DNA of 64,000 nt. Source: an uncultured Flavobacteriales bacterium. Lineage in GTDB: Bacteria; Bacteroidota; Bacteroidia; Flavobacteriales; Crocinitomicaceae. Made by a program: the position numbers and the translations under genes. Position 1 is the stretch's first letter. Each line of letters starts with the position of its first letter. Shown here piece by piece: positions 10,160 to 18,614 of this stretch. Location: the NCBI GenBank assembly GCA_946482515.1, contig CAMLRS010000004.1:224282-288281 (forward strand), given 5' to 3'. The notes beneath the pieces were generated by a model. The model was given only the letters and a program-made list of their open reading frames with translations. It ran no database searches and was not told the DNA's origin.

Positions 10160-11485
10160 ATGGCGAAAAAACAAAAACTATTCGTGCTGGACACTTCCGT
10201 ATTACTGCACGACCATGACGCGATCATGCATTTCGAACGACACGACGTTGCCATTCCCATCACTGTACTGGAAGAGCTCGACAAATTCAAGATCGGTAAC
10301 GACACCAAAAACTTCAGCGCCCGTGAAGTGATCCGCTTCATCGACCGGCTTTCCGCTCACGGCGGCTTGCAGAATTGGATATCCCTGGGCTCCGGAATGG
10401 GCTCGTTCAAAGTGCTGCTCGGCCAGGAGCCGAAAACGCTGGATGCCGAAAAAACCTACGGTTCAGGGAAAAACGATCACAAGATCATCAATGCGACACT
10501 TGCGGTAAAAGAATCCGAGCCTAAAAAAGAGGTGGTGCTCATCACCAAAGACATCAACCTGCGCATCAAAGCCAAAGCGCTCGGCATTCTTTCGGAAGAT
10601 TACGAAACCGGGAAAGTCGACCAGCGTGAGCTGCAGACTTCCAGCACCACGACCATCGAACACATCGACAGCGATGTCATCAAGCACCTCTTCCTGAAAG
10701 GAACGATCGAAGAAGCTGGCATCCTGGGCGATCTGAAAGTGGCCAACGGGTTCTATATCCTCAAAAACGGCAAAAGCTCGTCTTTGACGTACTTTGACCC
10801 GTTGACGGACACGCTGAACCGCGTCGAAAAGGAATACACATCCGGGATCAAGCCGAAAAACGCCGAACAGGCTTTCGCGATCAATGCTTTGATGAATAAC
10901 AACATCAAGCTGGTGGCGCTCCAGGGCGTTGCCGGAACCGGTAAAACACTGCTGGCGCTCGCTGCCGCGCTCGAACAGCAGAAGATTTTCCAGCAGATCA
11001 TCCTTGCCCGTCCGCTCGTGCCGCTTTCCAATAAAGATATCGGTTACCTGCCCGGCGACGCGAAAGACAAGATCAGTCCGTATATGGAGCCACTCTGGGA
11101 CAACCTGAAATTCATCAAATCCCAGTTCGGCGAGAACGAAAAGAAACACAAGGCCATCGTTGAAATGGAAGAAAGCGGCCGCATCCTCATCACGCCGCTC
11201 GCTTTCATCCGCGGACGCAGTCTTTCCAACATCCTGTTCATCGTAGACGAAGCACAGAACCTCACGCCGCACGAAGTGAAAACCATCATCACACGCGCCG
11301 GCGAAGGCACCAAGATCGTGTTCACCGGCGACGTTCACCAGATCGATACGCCTTACCTCGACGAAAACAGTAACGGACTGGCCTACCTCATCGACCGTTT
11401 GAAAGGGCAGCCGCTGTTTTCACACGTGCGCCTCGAAAAAGGCGAGCGCTCCGAGCTGGCAAACCTGGCCAACGAGCTCCTGTAA
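10160..11485 (+). CDS. PIN domain-PhoH family ATPase (PhoH2-like)
   Basis: The product has 441 residues. The N-terminal ~150 residues are a PIN-type nuclease domain: it opens with the typical strand and first acidic residue ([13 protein letters not shown]), followed by [11 protein letters not shown] and [18 protein letters not shown]. The C-terminal half is a PhoH P-loop ATPase with Walker A at 256-263 (GVAGTGKT), a second conserved segment ([20 protein letters not shown]), and Walker B near D363 (FIVDEAQN). A GDVHQID motif follows. PIN-PhoH proteins are described as RNA helicase/ribonucleases of RNA metabolism. It is cytoplasmic, with no signal peptide. It is preceded by a good -7 element and appears monocistronic; the next gene has its own promoter. 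Family assignment is firm; the physiological substrate is not known from sequence. Confidence 0.92.
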   Translation: MAKKQKLFVLDTSVLLHDHDAIMHFERHDVAIPITVLEELDKFKIGNDTKNFSAREVIRFIDRLSAHGGLQNWISLGSGMGSFKVLLGQEPKTLDAEKTYGSGKNDHKIINATLAVKESEPKKEVVLITKDINLRIKAKALGILSEDYETGKVDQRELQTSSTTTIEHIDSDVIKHLFLKGTIEEAGILGDLKVANGFYILKNGKSSSLTYFDPLTDTLNRVEKEYTSGIKPKNAEQAFAINALMNNNIKLVALQGVAGTGKTLLALAAALEQQKIFQQIILARPLVPLSNKDIGYLPGDAKDKISPYMEPLWDNLKFIKSQFGENEKKHKAIVEMEESGRILITPLAFIRGRSLSNILFIVDEAQNLTPHEVKTIITRAGEGTKIVFTGDVHQIDTPYLDENSNGLAYLIDRLKGQPLFSHVRLEKGERSELANLANELL

Positions 11486-11571
11486 ACAATCATTTAAACC
11501 ATTCGGCCTGTTGATTAAACTATCAGCAGGCCGTTCACATAAATTTCGGTCAGAAACTGATCGCAATCGCT

Positions 11572-11579
11572 TATTTTTG
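11572..11579 (+). promoter_or_regulatory. -7 promoter element TATTTTTG ahead of the prolyl oligopeptidase gene
   Basis: An exact TAnnTTTG match lies ~37-44 bases before the chosen start codon. Transcription would begin near 11586. That rules out in-frame starts farther upstream (such as 11511) and supports the ATG at 11616 or 11610. Confidence 0.55.
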
Positions 11580-11615
11580 ACATCCGTACCTCAAGTCTCA
11601 TTATTCCTGATGTCC

Positions 11616-13742
11616 ATGAAAAAAGCATTATCCATCGTTTTACTTGCCGGAAGCAGTGCCGCTTTCGGTCAGCAACCCCCGAAAATGAAACCCATTCAAT
11701 ACCCTGAAACCCAAAAAGGAACCGTTAAAGACACCTATTTCGGTCAAGATGTGAACGATCCTTACCGCTGGCTCGAAGACGACCGCTCCGATGCCACGGC
11801 AGAATGGGTGAAAGCCGAGAACGGCGTTACATACGGCTACCTCGACCAGATTCCCTACCGCGATGCCATCCGTGCCCGCATGGAAAAGATCTGGAACTAC
11901 GAGCGCATTTCCGCACCGTTCAAAGAAGGCAAGTACACGTATTATTACAAAAACAACGGCTTGCAGAACCAGTCGGTAATGTACCGCAAGGACGAAAACG
12001 GCAAGGAAGAGATCTTCCTCGATCCGAACACATTCTCTGCTGATGGATCGACTTCCCTTGGTAGTGTCGACTTTTCCCGCGATGGCTCCAAAGTAGCTTA
12101 CTCCATTTCCGAAGGCGGCAGCGACTGGCGCAAGGTTATCGTGATGGACGCCGCTTCAAAGAAAGTACTCGAAGACACGCTCGTCGACGTTAAATTCAGC
12201 GGGATTTCCTGGCTGGGCAACGACGGTTTCTACTATTCCAGCTACGACAAGCCGGAAGGAAGCGAATTATCGGCCAAAACAGACCAGCACAAGCTGTACT
12301 ACCACCGCGTGGGCACCAAGCAGAAGACAGATAAAGTCATTTTCGGGCTCGATCAAAAGCGCCGTTATGTGGGCGGAAGCGTTACCGAAGACGATCGCTA
12401 CCTCGTGATCACAGCCGCAAATTCCACTTCCGGGAACGAGCTGTACATCATCGACCTGAACAGCAAGAAAGCCGTATTGGTGAACGCTATAGACAATTTC
12501 GATACCGACAGCTATGTTATCGACAACGTGGGCAGCAAGCTGTATATCTACACGAACCTCAATGCTCCGAACGGACGCGTGGTGACCGTAGATGCAGCCA
12601 ATCCCGGGCCCACGAACTGGAAAACCTTTATTCCGGAAACCGAGCAGGTGCTGACACCTTCGACCGGCGGCGGTTATTTCTTCGCCAATTACATGAAAGA
12701 CGCCGTTTCACTGGTGAAACAATACGATTACGAAGGCAAATTCATCCGCGACATCGAGCTTCCGGGATTGGGAACGGCCAGCGGATTAGGCGGTAAGCGC
12801 AAGGAAATGCTGCTGTACTATGCCTTTACGAATTACACCACGCCGGGAACGATTTACAGCTACAACCCTGAGTACGGAACATCGGCAGTTTACCAGCGTC
12901 CGAAAGTGGATTTCGACAGCGATGCGTATGAATCCCGCCAGGTGTTCTTTACATCGAGAGACGGCACCAAAGTTCCGATGATCATCACCTACAAAAAAGG
13001 CCTGAAGCTCGACGGCAAGAACCCGACCATTCTTTACGGTTATGGCGGCTTCAACGTGAGCCTCACACCTGCGTTCAGCATTTCGAATGCCGTTTGGCTG
13101 GAACAAGGTGGCGTATACGCTGTTCCAAACCTTCGCGGTGGTGGCGAATACGGAAAAAGCTGGCACGATGCAGGAACGAAATTGCAGAAGCAGAATGTAT
13201 TCGACGACTTCATCGCCGCTGCTGAATACCTCATCGCACAGGGCTATACGTCTCCGGAATTCCTCGCCATCCGCGGTGGATCCAATGGCGGCTTGCTCGT
13301 AGGTGCAACCATGACACAGCGTCCGGAGCTGTTCAAAGTAGCACTTCCGGCAGTGGGCGTGCTCGACATGCTGCGCTACCACACCTTTACGGCTGGTGCG
13401 GGCTGGGCTTACGATTACGGAACGGCCGAAGAAAGCGCCGAAATGTTCACCTACCTGAAAGGTTATTCACCGGTACACAATGTTAAAAAAGGAGTGAACT
13501 ATCCCGCTACGATGATCACAACCGGCGACCACGACGACCGTGTTGTTCCTGCACACAGCTTCAAGTTCGCTGCCGAATTGCAGGACAAGCAAAGCGGTCC
13601 AAATCCGGTACTCATCCGCATCGATGTCAATGCAGGACACGGAGCCGGAAAATCCATCAGTCAAACGATACAGGAAAGCACCGATATCCAGGCATTCACC
13701 TTGTGGAATATGGGATTCGGCGAGCTGCCGCGGAAATGGTAA
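11616..13742 (+). CDS. Prolyl oligopeptidase (peptidase family S9A), exported
   Basis: The product has 708 residues from the ATG at 11616; an ATG two codons upstream (11610) is equally possible. A signal peptide is clear ([19 protein letters not shown]), so it acts in the periplasm or beyond. An N-terminal beta-propeller ([18 protein letters not shown] at its start) is followed by the alpha/beta-hydrolase domain. Catalytic residues are visible: Ser556 in GGSNGG, Asp640/641 in GDHDDRVVP, and His675 in NAGHGAGKS, matching the spacing of the porcine enzyme triad. The family cleaves short peptides after proline. The length is usual for the family (~700). The gene is alone on its strand and converges with a lipoprotein operon, with an inverted repeat between them. 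A serine protease of this class is certain; strict prolyl specificity is inferred. Confidence 0.94.
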   Translation: MKKALSIVLLAGSSAAFGQQPPKMKPIQYPETQKGTVKDTYFGQDVNDPYRWLEDDRSDATAEWVKAENGVTYGYLDQIPYRDAIRARMEKIWNYERISAPFKEGKYTYYYKNNGLQNQSVMYRKDENGKEEIFLDPNTFSADGSTSLGSVDFSRDGSKVAYSISEGGSDWRKVIVMDAASKKVLEDTLVDVKFSGISWLGNDGFYYSSYDKPEGSELSAKTDQHKLYYHRVGTKQKTDKVIFGLDQKRRYVGGSVTEDDRYLVITAANSTSGNELYIIDLNSKKAVLVNAIDNFDTDSYVIDNVGSKLYIYTNLNAPNGRVVTVDAANPGPTNWKTFIPETEQVLTPSTGGGYFFANYMKDAVSLVKQYDYEGKFIRDIELPGLGTASGLGGKRKEMLLYYAFTNYTTPGTIYSYNPEYGTSAVYQRPKVDFDSDAYESRQVFFTSRDGTKVPMIITYKKGLKLDGKNPTILYGYGGFNVSLTPAFSISNAVWLEQGGVYAVPNLRGGGEYGKSWHDAGTKLQKQNVFDDFIAAAEYLIAQGYTSPEFLAIRGGSNGGLLVGATMTQRPELFKVALPAVGVLDMLRYHTFTAGAGWAYDYGTAEESAEMFTYLKGYSPVHNVKKGVNYPATMITTGDHDDRVVPAHSFKFAAELQDKQSGPNPVLIRIDVNAGHGAGKSISQTIQESTDIQAFTLWNMGFGELPRKW

Positions 13743-13750
13743 GCCCGCTA

Positions 13751-13844
13751 ATTATGAATTATAAATGATCAATTATCAAGGCTGTTTCCTACAATCGTTG
13801 CATTGGGACAGCCTTGATAATTCATAATTGAACATTTATAATTA
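13751..13844. repeat. AT-rich inverted repeat, probable bidirectional terminator
   Basis: Inner arms of 15 bases pair perfectly (AATTATCAAGGCTGT, 13772-13786, with its complement at 13809-13823). Outer AT-rich arms (13751-13771 and 13824-13844) extend the hairpin imperfectly. It sits between convergent genes. The 20-mer AATTATGAATTATAAATGAT at 13751-13770 recurs exactly on the other strand at 43057-43076, so this is a dispersed element as well as a terminator. Confidence 0.75.
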
Positions 13845-14417
13845 CTTCGTGCGCTCGTACGTCGCGACTTTCTTCAACGCTTCAGAACGGAATAGTTTCT
13901 CCCATTCAGCTTCTGTAGGATAGTATTTGATAAACACAATGCCCTGTTCGGTGTCTTCGGTTTCGTAGCGTTCCACGTATTGCTTGGCACTTTCGTCAAA
14001 ACCGTAGATTTCGAGCTTGTTTTTCGAAGGCTGGCGCAACACGAAACAGATCCAGATACCATCACCGGCTACGTTGAACACGTAATCCTTCTGCATTTTG
14101 CGCAGCTCCACCGAATCTTTCGTCAACGTCAGCGACGCCGGATTATCGGGTGAAAGCGCGGTCATTTCGTAGGTAATCGTGGTTTTGTCGAACGAGATTT
14201 TGTCCACGTAAAAATGCTCGCTCAGCTCTATCGACACCCAATTCCCGGAAAACGATTTGGGAAAGGTTTTCTCCAATTTGCTTTTAGGCGGCTGTGCGCG
14301 ATCAAAAGCTGCCGCCGTACACGATTGGAGTACCAACAGGGCGAAAAGGCCGCAAACGGCATAAAACAGTCCTTTTTTCGGCACACGCTGGTTTGATGGG
14401 GAAACGATCGTATTCAT
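13842..14417 (-). CDS. Hypothetical lipoprotein, third gene of an envelope operon
   Basis: The product has 191 residues. The N-terminus has a basic stretch, a hydrophobic helix and a lipobox-like cysteine (FALLVLQSCTAAAF), so I predict a lipoprotein; the n-region is longer than usual, and a later start cannot be excluded. The mature part has no motif I recognise: it is beta-rich, with segments like GNWVSIELSEHFYVDKISF and DYVFNVAGDGIWICFVL that recall lipocalin-like or small lipoprotein folds. Only 9 bases separate it from the upstream gene, and both follow the gene starting at 17757, so the three are likely cotranscribed. The final codons run into the inverted repeat at 13751-13844. No function can be assigned. 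Confidence 0.7.
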   Translation of the reverse strand: MNTIVSPSNQRVPKKGLFYAVCGLFALLVLQSCTAAAFDRAQPPKSKLEKTFPKSFSGNWVSIELSEHFYVDKISFDKTTITYEMTALSPDNPASLTLTKDSVELRKMQKDYVFNVAGDGIWICFVLRQPSKNKLEIYGFDESAKQYVERYETEDTEQGIVFIKYYPTEAEWEKLFRSEALKKVATYERTK

Positions 14418-14426
14418 TCCTGAAAA

Positions 14427-16646
14427 TTACCACCAATTTTTTGCATCATCGTACACATGCGCGTTTTCAGGCCAGGCTTTTTTGCGGGTATAGGAACAAT
14501 TCGATGCGCGGTAAAACGACGTGTTCTGCATGCCTTCGAATTCGCCCGACAAGCGCTCGTATTCCGTTTTATCGTTCATCATCATCGCCAGGTAAGCCAG
14601 CATGTAAATGATTTCCGCTTTTTCCTCGGCTGTTGGGTTCGATGCCAGGGCTTTCGTATAATAGCTCTTGGAGCGGTTCCACAGGAACACATCAAATTGG
14701 TGCTGCTGATCCGAAGGGTAAAGTGATGCATAATAGTGGGCCAGCTCGTAATTCTCTCCATCCGAAGACGTGTTGTAGAACGCCGCGCCCAGCTGCATCC
14801 AGTTGCGAACGGTTTTGTGCTTTTTATTCAGCATATCGAGGATGCGCTTGTATTCACCGCCTTTGTATTCTGCATACTGCTCTTTCGTACCCGCCACCGG
14901 TTCGCCGGCGCGGTAATACGGCTGCACCAGCACAAAGCAGTTGTGGGTTTCCTGCGGACGGTAAATTTCCAGCTCGTCTATGCTGTTCATCGTTCGATAA
15001 GCATTCGCCACATCGCCTTTGCGGAAATAGATCCGCGCCATGCAGATCTTCACATCGTTGTCGGTCTCGAACGGAATGCAGAAGAATTGTTCCAGGCGGT
15101 TGCGCTTCGGACTGTTGAACACCTCGATCCAATTCTGGCAGATCTCAACGGAATTGTGTTCGTCGAGGTAATGCTGGATCGTTTCGTAGCCATAAGGACC
15201 AAAAACCTCGTTGGCGTAGTAGCTCGAAAAGGCTGTCAGGTGTTTCAAACCGGCCCGTTCCAGCTGCCGGGAAAACAGGTCGAAGAAGGATTTGGTCATC
15301 TGGTCGGCGAAAAACACGTTCTTCCGATGAGAAACCAATGAATACAGGCGGTTGCCGATGTCATCCTGGACGCTTTTCTTGTGCAAATTCTCCGACGACG
15401 CAATCACGCAAAGCTCCAGCAGCTCTTTCTGGAATACGATTTTCTGATCAGTCGATTTGATCTTCTTCAACAACTGTCGCGCACGGGCATAATCGCGTGA
15501 AAGAATGGCCGCCTGTGCTTCGATCAGCTCCAGGAAAGGAATGTTGCGATTGACTTGGCGCAGCTGGCGCACGATGCTGTAAAAACGCTGCACATTGCTA
15601 TTCAGCTGTTGCTCGCGCACATCACGGTTCTCGTCGAAATACCATTCAAAGTAATAACCGTAATGGGCGTAGTAAATGTTTCCCGTTTCGCTGTCGAGCT
15701 TGTTGGCTTCACGCGCGAGCAGCAATCCCAGTCGCGGGTGTTGCGGAAAATTCCCGGCTATGTACGCCAGGCTTTCCAGGTTCTCCGAAAAGTTCGTGAG
15801 CTGCTGCATCACCAGCAGGTCGGCCCGCTCGGATTCGTTTTGTGCCAAAGCCAGCTGCTGATCGAAATTGCGGGTCGTATAAAACTGGCGCGAAACAGCC
15901 AGCTTGTTGGAAGAATGCGAGAACACCAGCGCATGGATGTAATTCGCCGAATCGACTTCTTTTTTCTGTTCCAGCACCATCGAGTAATAATGCGTGGCCC
16001 ACCAGTCGAGCGGATTGCTACGCTTTTGCAGACCGAAATGCGCCTGGTAGTATTTGTAGAAACGCTTGTGGTCGGTGGAATAATACGAAAGGCGGATCAG
16101 CTGGAAGGCGTATTTCCGTTTCCAGAAAGCGGTGCGCGCTTTGGCGATGAGCTTCTCACCTTCCTGCAACAAGCCCGGCAATGCTTTCAATCGTTTCACA
16201 AAGGCTTTTTCGTCCCAGAAATCCGTAAACATCACGTTGCGCTCGCATTTCTTCGCAAACGCCAGGAATTCGCGCAGCTCTTTGTTGCTTTTGATCTCTT
16301 TCTGAAACACATGGACCGCCAGCGCCGAATCGCTCAGCTGACCGAAGAAGTAATCGTTGATCTCGTTCACGGAAGCCTTCAGCTTCAGCTCTTTTTTCCA
16401 TTCGGCGGCCAGCTGCCATTCATCGTGACCCTGCGATGCCACCGGATCAACGAGGTAACTGTTGTAGGAAAAGTAGACCGGTCGGGCCTGCTTGGCGCTG
16501 TAAATATCCGGGTTGAGCAGGATAAACGAATAGCTCGGCCAGCCATCGGCACACGCCAATGCTTTCCCGCTGATCAAAACCGCGATAAGGAACTTAGAAA
16601 GTCCGGAAAAGCTTCGCCACATAGTTCTTGTTTTTAAGGTATTCAT
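14427..16646 (-). CDS. Large hypothetical exported protein, second gene of an envelope operon
   Basis: The product has 739 residues. The start at 16646 overlaps the upstream gene by 53 bases; a start at the internal ATG (16622) gives a neater signal peptide (FLIAVLISGKALA) and a shorter overlap. After the predicted cleavage site comes CADGWPSYSFILLNPDIYS. The rest is helical with many Tyr, Arg and Leu residues and repeated pairs such as YYKYYQAHFGL, AEWYFD-like segments and ALASNPTAEEKAEIIYMLAYLAMMMND, which suggests TPR-like or solenoid repeats; I cannot fix repeat borders by eye. No catalytic motif is seen. Tight linkage and overlap with the upstream lipoprotein gene point to translational coupling and a shared role in the cell envelope. 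Function unknown. Confidence 0.78.
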   Translation of the reverse strand: MNTLKTRTMWRSFSGLSKFLIAVLISGKALACADGWPSYSFILLNPDIYSAKQARPVYFSYNSYLVDPVASQGHDEWQLAAEWKKELKLKASVNEINDYFFGQLSDSALAVHVFQKEIKSNKELREFLAFAKKCERNVMFTDFWDEKAFVKRLKALPGLLQEGEKLIAKARTAFWKRKYAFQLIRLSYYSTDHKRFYKYYQAHFGLQKRSNPLDWWATHYYSMVLEQKKEVDSANYIHALVFSHSSNKLAVSRQFYTTRNFDQQLALAQNESERADLLVMQQLTNFSENLESLAYIAGNFPQHPRLGLLLAREANKLDSETGNIYYAHYGYYFEWYFDENRDVREQQLNSNVQRFYSIVRQLRQVNRNIPFLELIEAQAAILSRDYARARQLLKKIKSTDQKIVFQKELLELCVIASSENLHKKSVQDDIGNRLYSLVSHRKNVFFADQMTKSFFDLFSRQLERAGLKHLTAFSSYYANEVFGPYGYETIQHYLDEHNSVEICQNWIEVFNSPKRNRLEQFFCIPFETDNDVKICMARIYFRKGDVANAYRTMNSIDELEIYRPQETHNCFVLVQPYYRAGEPVAGTKEQYAEYKGGEYKRILDMLNKKHKTVRNWMQLGAAFYNTSSDGENYELAHYYASLYPSDQQHQFDVFLWNRSKSYYTKALASNPTAEEKAEIIYMLAYLAMMMNDKTEYERLSGEFEGMQNTSFYRASNCSYTRKKAWPENAHVYDDAKNWW

Positions 16647-17757
16647 TAGCGTCGAAATGGTACAGCACCACGCGGGCCGAAGGGTTTTTGTTCATCTTTT
16701 TCAGGAGCTGCGCCAGCTCAAGCACGTCGGCCTTGTTGGGTTCTTCGATGCGGAGAATGGTCCCGGGTGTTACAACTTCATTATCGAAGTAAACAGGATC
16801 TTCGAAATTGTCATTGACCTCATATTCCCGGATTCCTTTCGTCGTGTCCAAATGCACTAAATCAAGTCTGCGTGAGTCGATGCTGTATTCAACATCTTCT
16901 TGTGAAAGCTTTGCCAACCGCTCGTTCTGATAAACCGCCACCCAGGAAAACAGCGGCAAGGCGTAATCGAGCGGCAGCGGATAATCGATCGATCCCGCAA
17001 GGTATTTTTTGGCTTCTTCCAGGTCGAAAATGGAATTCTGGTTGCCGCGGTGGTGCACATCACTGATATTGTAGCACATCAGCATGCCGCGGTCGACCGG
17101 AGGAACGCCCATTTCTTTCTGGTATTTGTAGGGATACAAACGAATCGTACAGGAAAGATCCTGTTTCGGGAAGCGCTTTTTGCAGGCTTCCAGGAAATGG
17201 AAATACTTCGCCCGGGTACGCGGTGTCCAGTCGCAGTCGATTTGCAGCTCCGAAAATTGCTGCATGGCTTTATTTACCAGCTGATCGATATCCAGTTTCG
17301 GGCGCTGCGTGGTATCGAAATCTATCTGGTTTTCCGGTGTATAATCCGTCCAGTAATAATCGGATTGCGCGTGTGCCTGCGCATAGAAATACATGCGCAT
17401 GCGGTGGTAAACTTTATCGGCCAGGTCGACACTCAATGAATCGTTGAGCTGCAGGAACACTTCGTTGGAAATGTAGATCACCGGAATGAACTTGCGCGGC
17501 TTCGACAAATCGGGATAGTAAGCCGCATACAGATCGTTGGTTGGTGCCACGCGAAAGCCGTCCCATTCGAGATCGAACAGACGGTGGTACACCACGTCGG
17601 ATTTGGATTGCGTCAGGAGCGAATCGCTGCGTTCGTCGAAGGTGGATTTCCAGAAATAGAAACCGTGAGAGATCTTTTGCTCTTCCTTGTCCGATGAAGA
17701 ACAGGAAACAAGTGCAAATAGCGTAAAAATGAACAGGGAGAATCCGGTGATTCGCAT
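16594..17757 (-). CDS. Hypothetical lipoprotein with glycosidase-like fold signature, first gene of an envelope operon
   Basis: The product has 387 residues with a clear lipoprotein signal (MRITGFSLFIFTLFALVSC). The body contains strands and loops that resemble a TIM-barrel protein: RKFIPVIYISNEVFLQL, then QIDCDWTPRTRAKYFHFLEAC, LSCTIRLYPYKY, GVPPVDRGMLMCYNISDV and LPLDYALPLFSWVAVY. The order (D-W after a strand, then a strand with MLMCYN) is what glycoside-hydrolase-like barrels show, but I see no diagnostic acid pair, so an enzymatic role is a guess. A good promoter lies at 17772-17800. The 3' end overlaps the next gene. Function unknown; the lipoprotein call is firm. Confidence 0.78.
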   Translation of the reverse strand: MRITGFSLFIFTLFALVSCSSSDKEEQKISHGFYFWKSTFDERSDSLLTQSKSDVVYHRLFDLEWDGFRVAPTNDLYAAYYPDLSKPRKFIPVIYISNEVFLQLNDSLSVDLADKVYHRMRMYFYAQAHAQSDYYWTDYTPENQIDFDTTQRPKLDIDQLVNKAMQQFSELQIDCDWTPRTRAKYFHFLEACKKRFPKQDLSCTIRLYPYKYQKEMGVPPVDRGMLMCYNISDVHHRGNQNSIFDLEEAKKYLAGSIDYPLPLDYALPLFSWVAVYQNERLAKLSQEDVEYSIDSRRLDLVHLDTTKGIREYEVNDNFEDPVYFDNEVVTPGTILRIEEPNKADVLELAQLLKKMNKNPSARVVLYHFDANEYLKNKNYVAKLFRTF

Positions 17758-17771
17758 GTAAGGTGTTTTTA

Positions 17772-17800
17772 CAAAGCTATACAGGAAAGTGATTGTTCAA
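17772..17800 (-). promoter_or_regulatory. Promoter of the three-gene envelope operon
   Basis: On the minus strand TTG is followed by 18 bases and then TAGCTTTG, matching the Bacteroidota consensus TTG-N17-23-TAnnTTTG. The start codon at 17757 lies 14 bases downstream of the -7 element, leaving a very short leader. Confidence 0.65.
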
Positions 17801-17921
17801 TGGGCTGATTCACAGAGATACGAATACAGGGATGTGGATAATCCGGAAAGTGCTTGGAAGGCTAATTCATAGCCCGTTTCGTGATTATTCAGGCGAAACC
17901 TCTGATTTCATTGACTTCCCC

Positions 17922-17939
17922 GTAATATTGCGAAATTAC
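17922..17939 (+). repeat. ATTGCGRRATTAC-family repeat, short form, copy A
   Basis: The sequence GTAATATTGCGAAATTAC is a degenerate palindrome (7 of 9 pairs). It is identical to the copy at 27859 and lies in the 214-base gap between a lipoprotein operon and a secreted-protein gene. Confidence 0.75.
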
Positions 17940-17971
17940 CGGTATCCCGGTTAAGGTTGAATTCCTATCGC

Positions 17972-18592
17972 TTAGTGCTCACGGGAAACCTTCACCACTC
18001 CATTTTTATCGATGTGCAGCAGGATCGGCTCGCCAAAGAAAATCCACGGTTTAGAGAACAACGTTTTCACATTTTCCTCTACGGTTTCTTTTCCGGATAC
18101 CGGACGAATGCTCAGCCCGTAAATGTTTGGTGTCAGGGCACTTTTGGAGGTTTGGGAAATGGAAAAGGCTTTCGTTTTCTTGGGCACTACCCGACCGTCT
18201 TCCCAAGTGCCAACATAGAGTGCCCGGTTGTAATCCGAATGAACGATGATGGAATCATACGTGCGCTCGTCGTCCACAAAAGGGTCGAAATAGCTGCAAC
18301 AAGTGTTGTAGACGAATTCTATGCTCTTTCCTTCGGGAATGAAACAGTAGATGGTATCCCAATCGCGATCGGGCATTGCCTGGAAGAAAATCGTATCGAT
18401 GCTACCGGAAGGAACAACTTCTATGCTGTCATGAAAGCCAAATGTACGCGAGTCGTTGATTCGCCACAAAAATCCGGCATAATAGGCTGAGTCTTCGTGT
18501 TCCAGGTAGCGTTCCGAGCCCACAAACCAGGATGTCTGCGCCGACAAATTCGTGCAGATGACTAAGAAAACGAATGCTAAAATCCCTTTCAT
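17972..18592 (-). CDS. Hypothetical secreted protein downstream of metG
   Basis: The product has 206 residues with a signal peptide (MKGILAFVFLVICTNLSAQ). The mature protein is beta-rich, with a CC pair in YNTCCSYFDPFVDDERTYD. I recognise no family or motif. Only 22 bases separate it from the end of metG on the same strand, so it may be read through from the metG promoter, although a functional link is unlikely. Codon use looks like that of its neighbours. Function unknown. Confidence 0.68.
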   Translation of the reverse strand: MKGILAFVFLVICTNLSAQTSWFVGSERYLEHEDSAYYAGFLWRINDSRTFGFHDSIEVVPSGSIDTIFFQAMPDRDWDTIYCFIPEGKSIEFVYNTCCSYFDPFVDDERTYDSIIVHSDYNRALYVGTWEDGRVVPKKTKAFSISQTSKSALTPNIYGLSIRPVSGKETVEENVKTLFSKPWIFFGEPILLHIDKNGVVKVSREH

Positions 18593-18614
18593 TCATCAAA
18601 AATCCAACATCCTC

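Noticed and set aside
10463..11338. Long minus-strand open frame (291 codons) under the PhoH gene
   Set aside because: It is antisense to a well-conserved ATPase and explained by codon bias.
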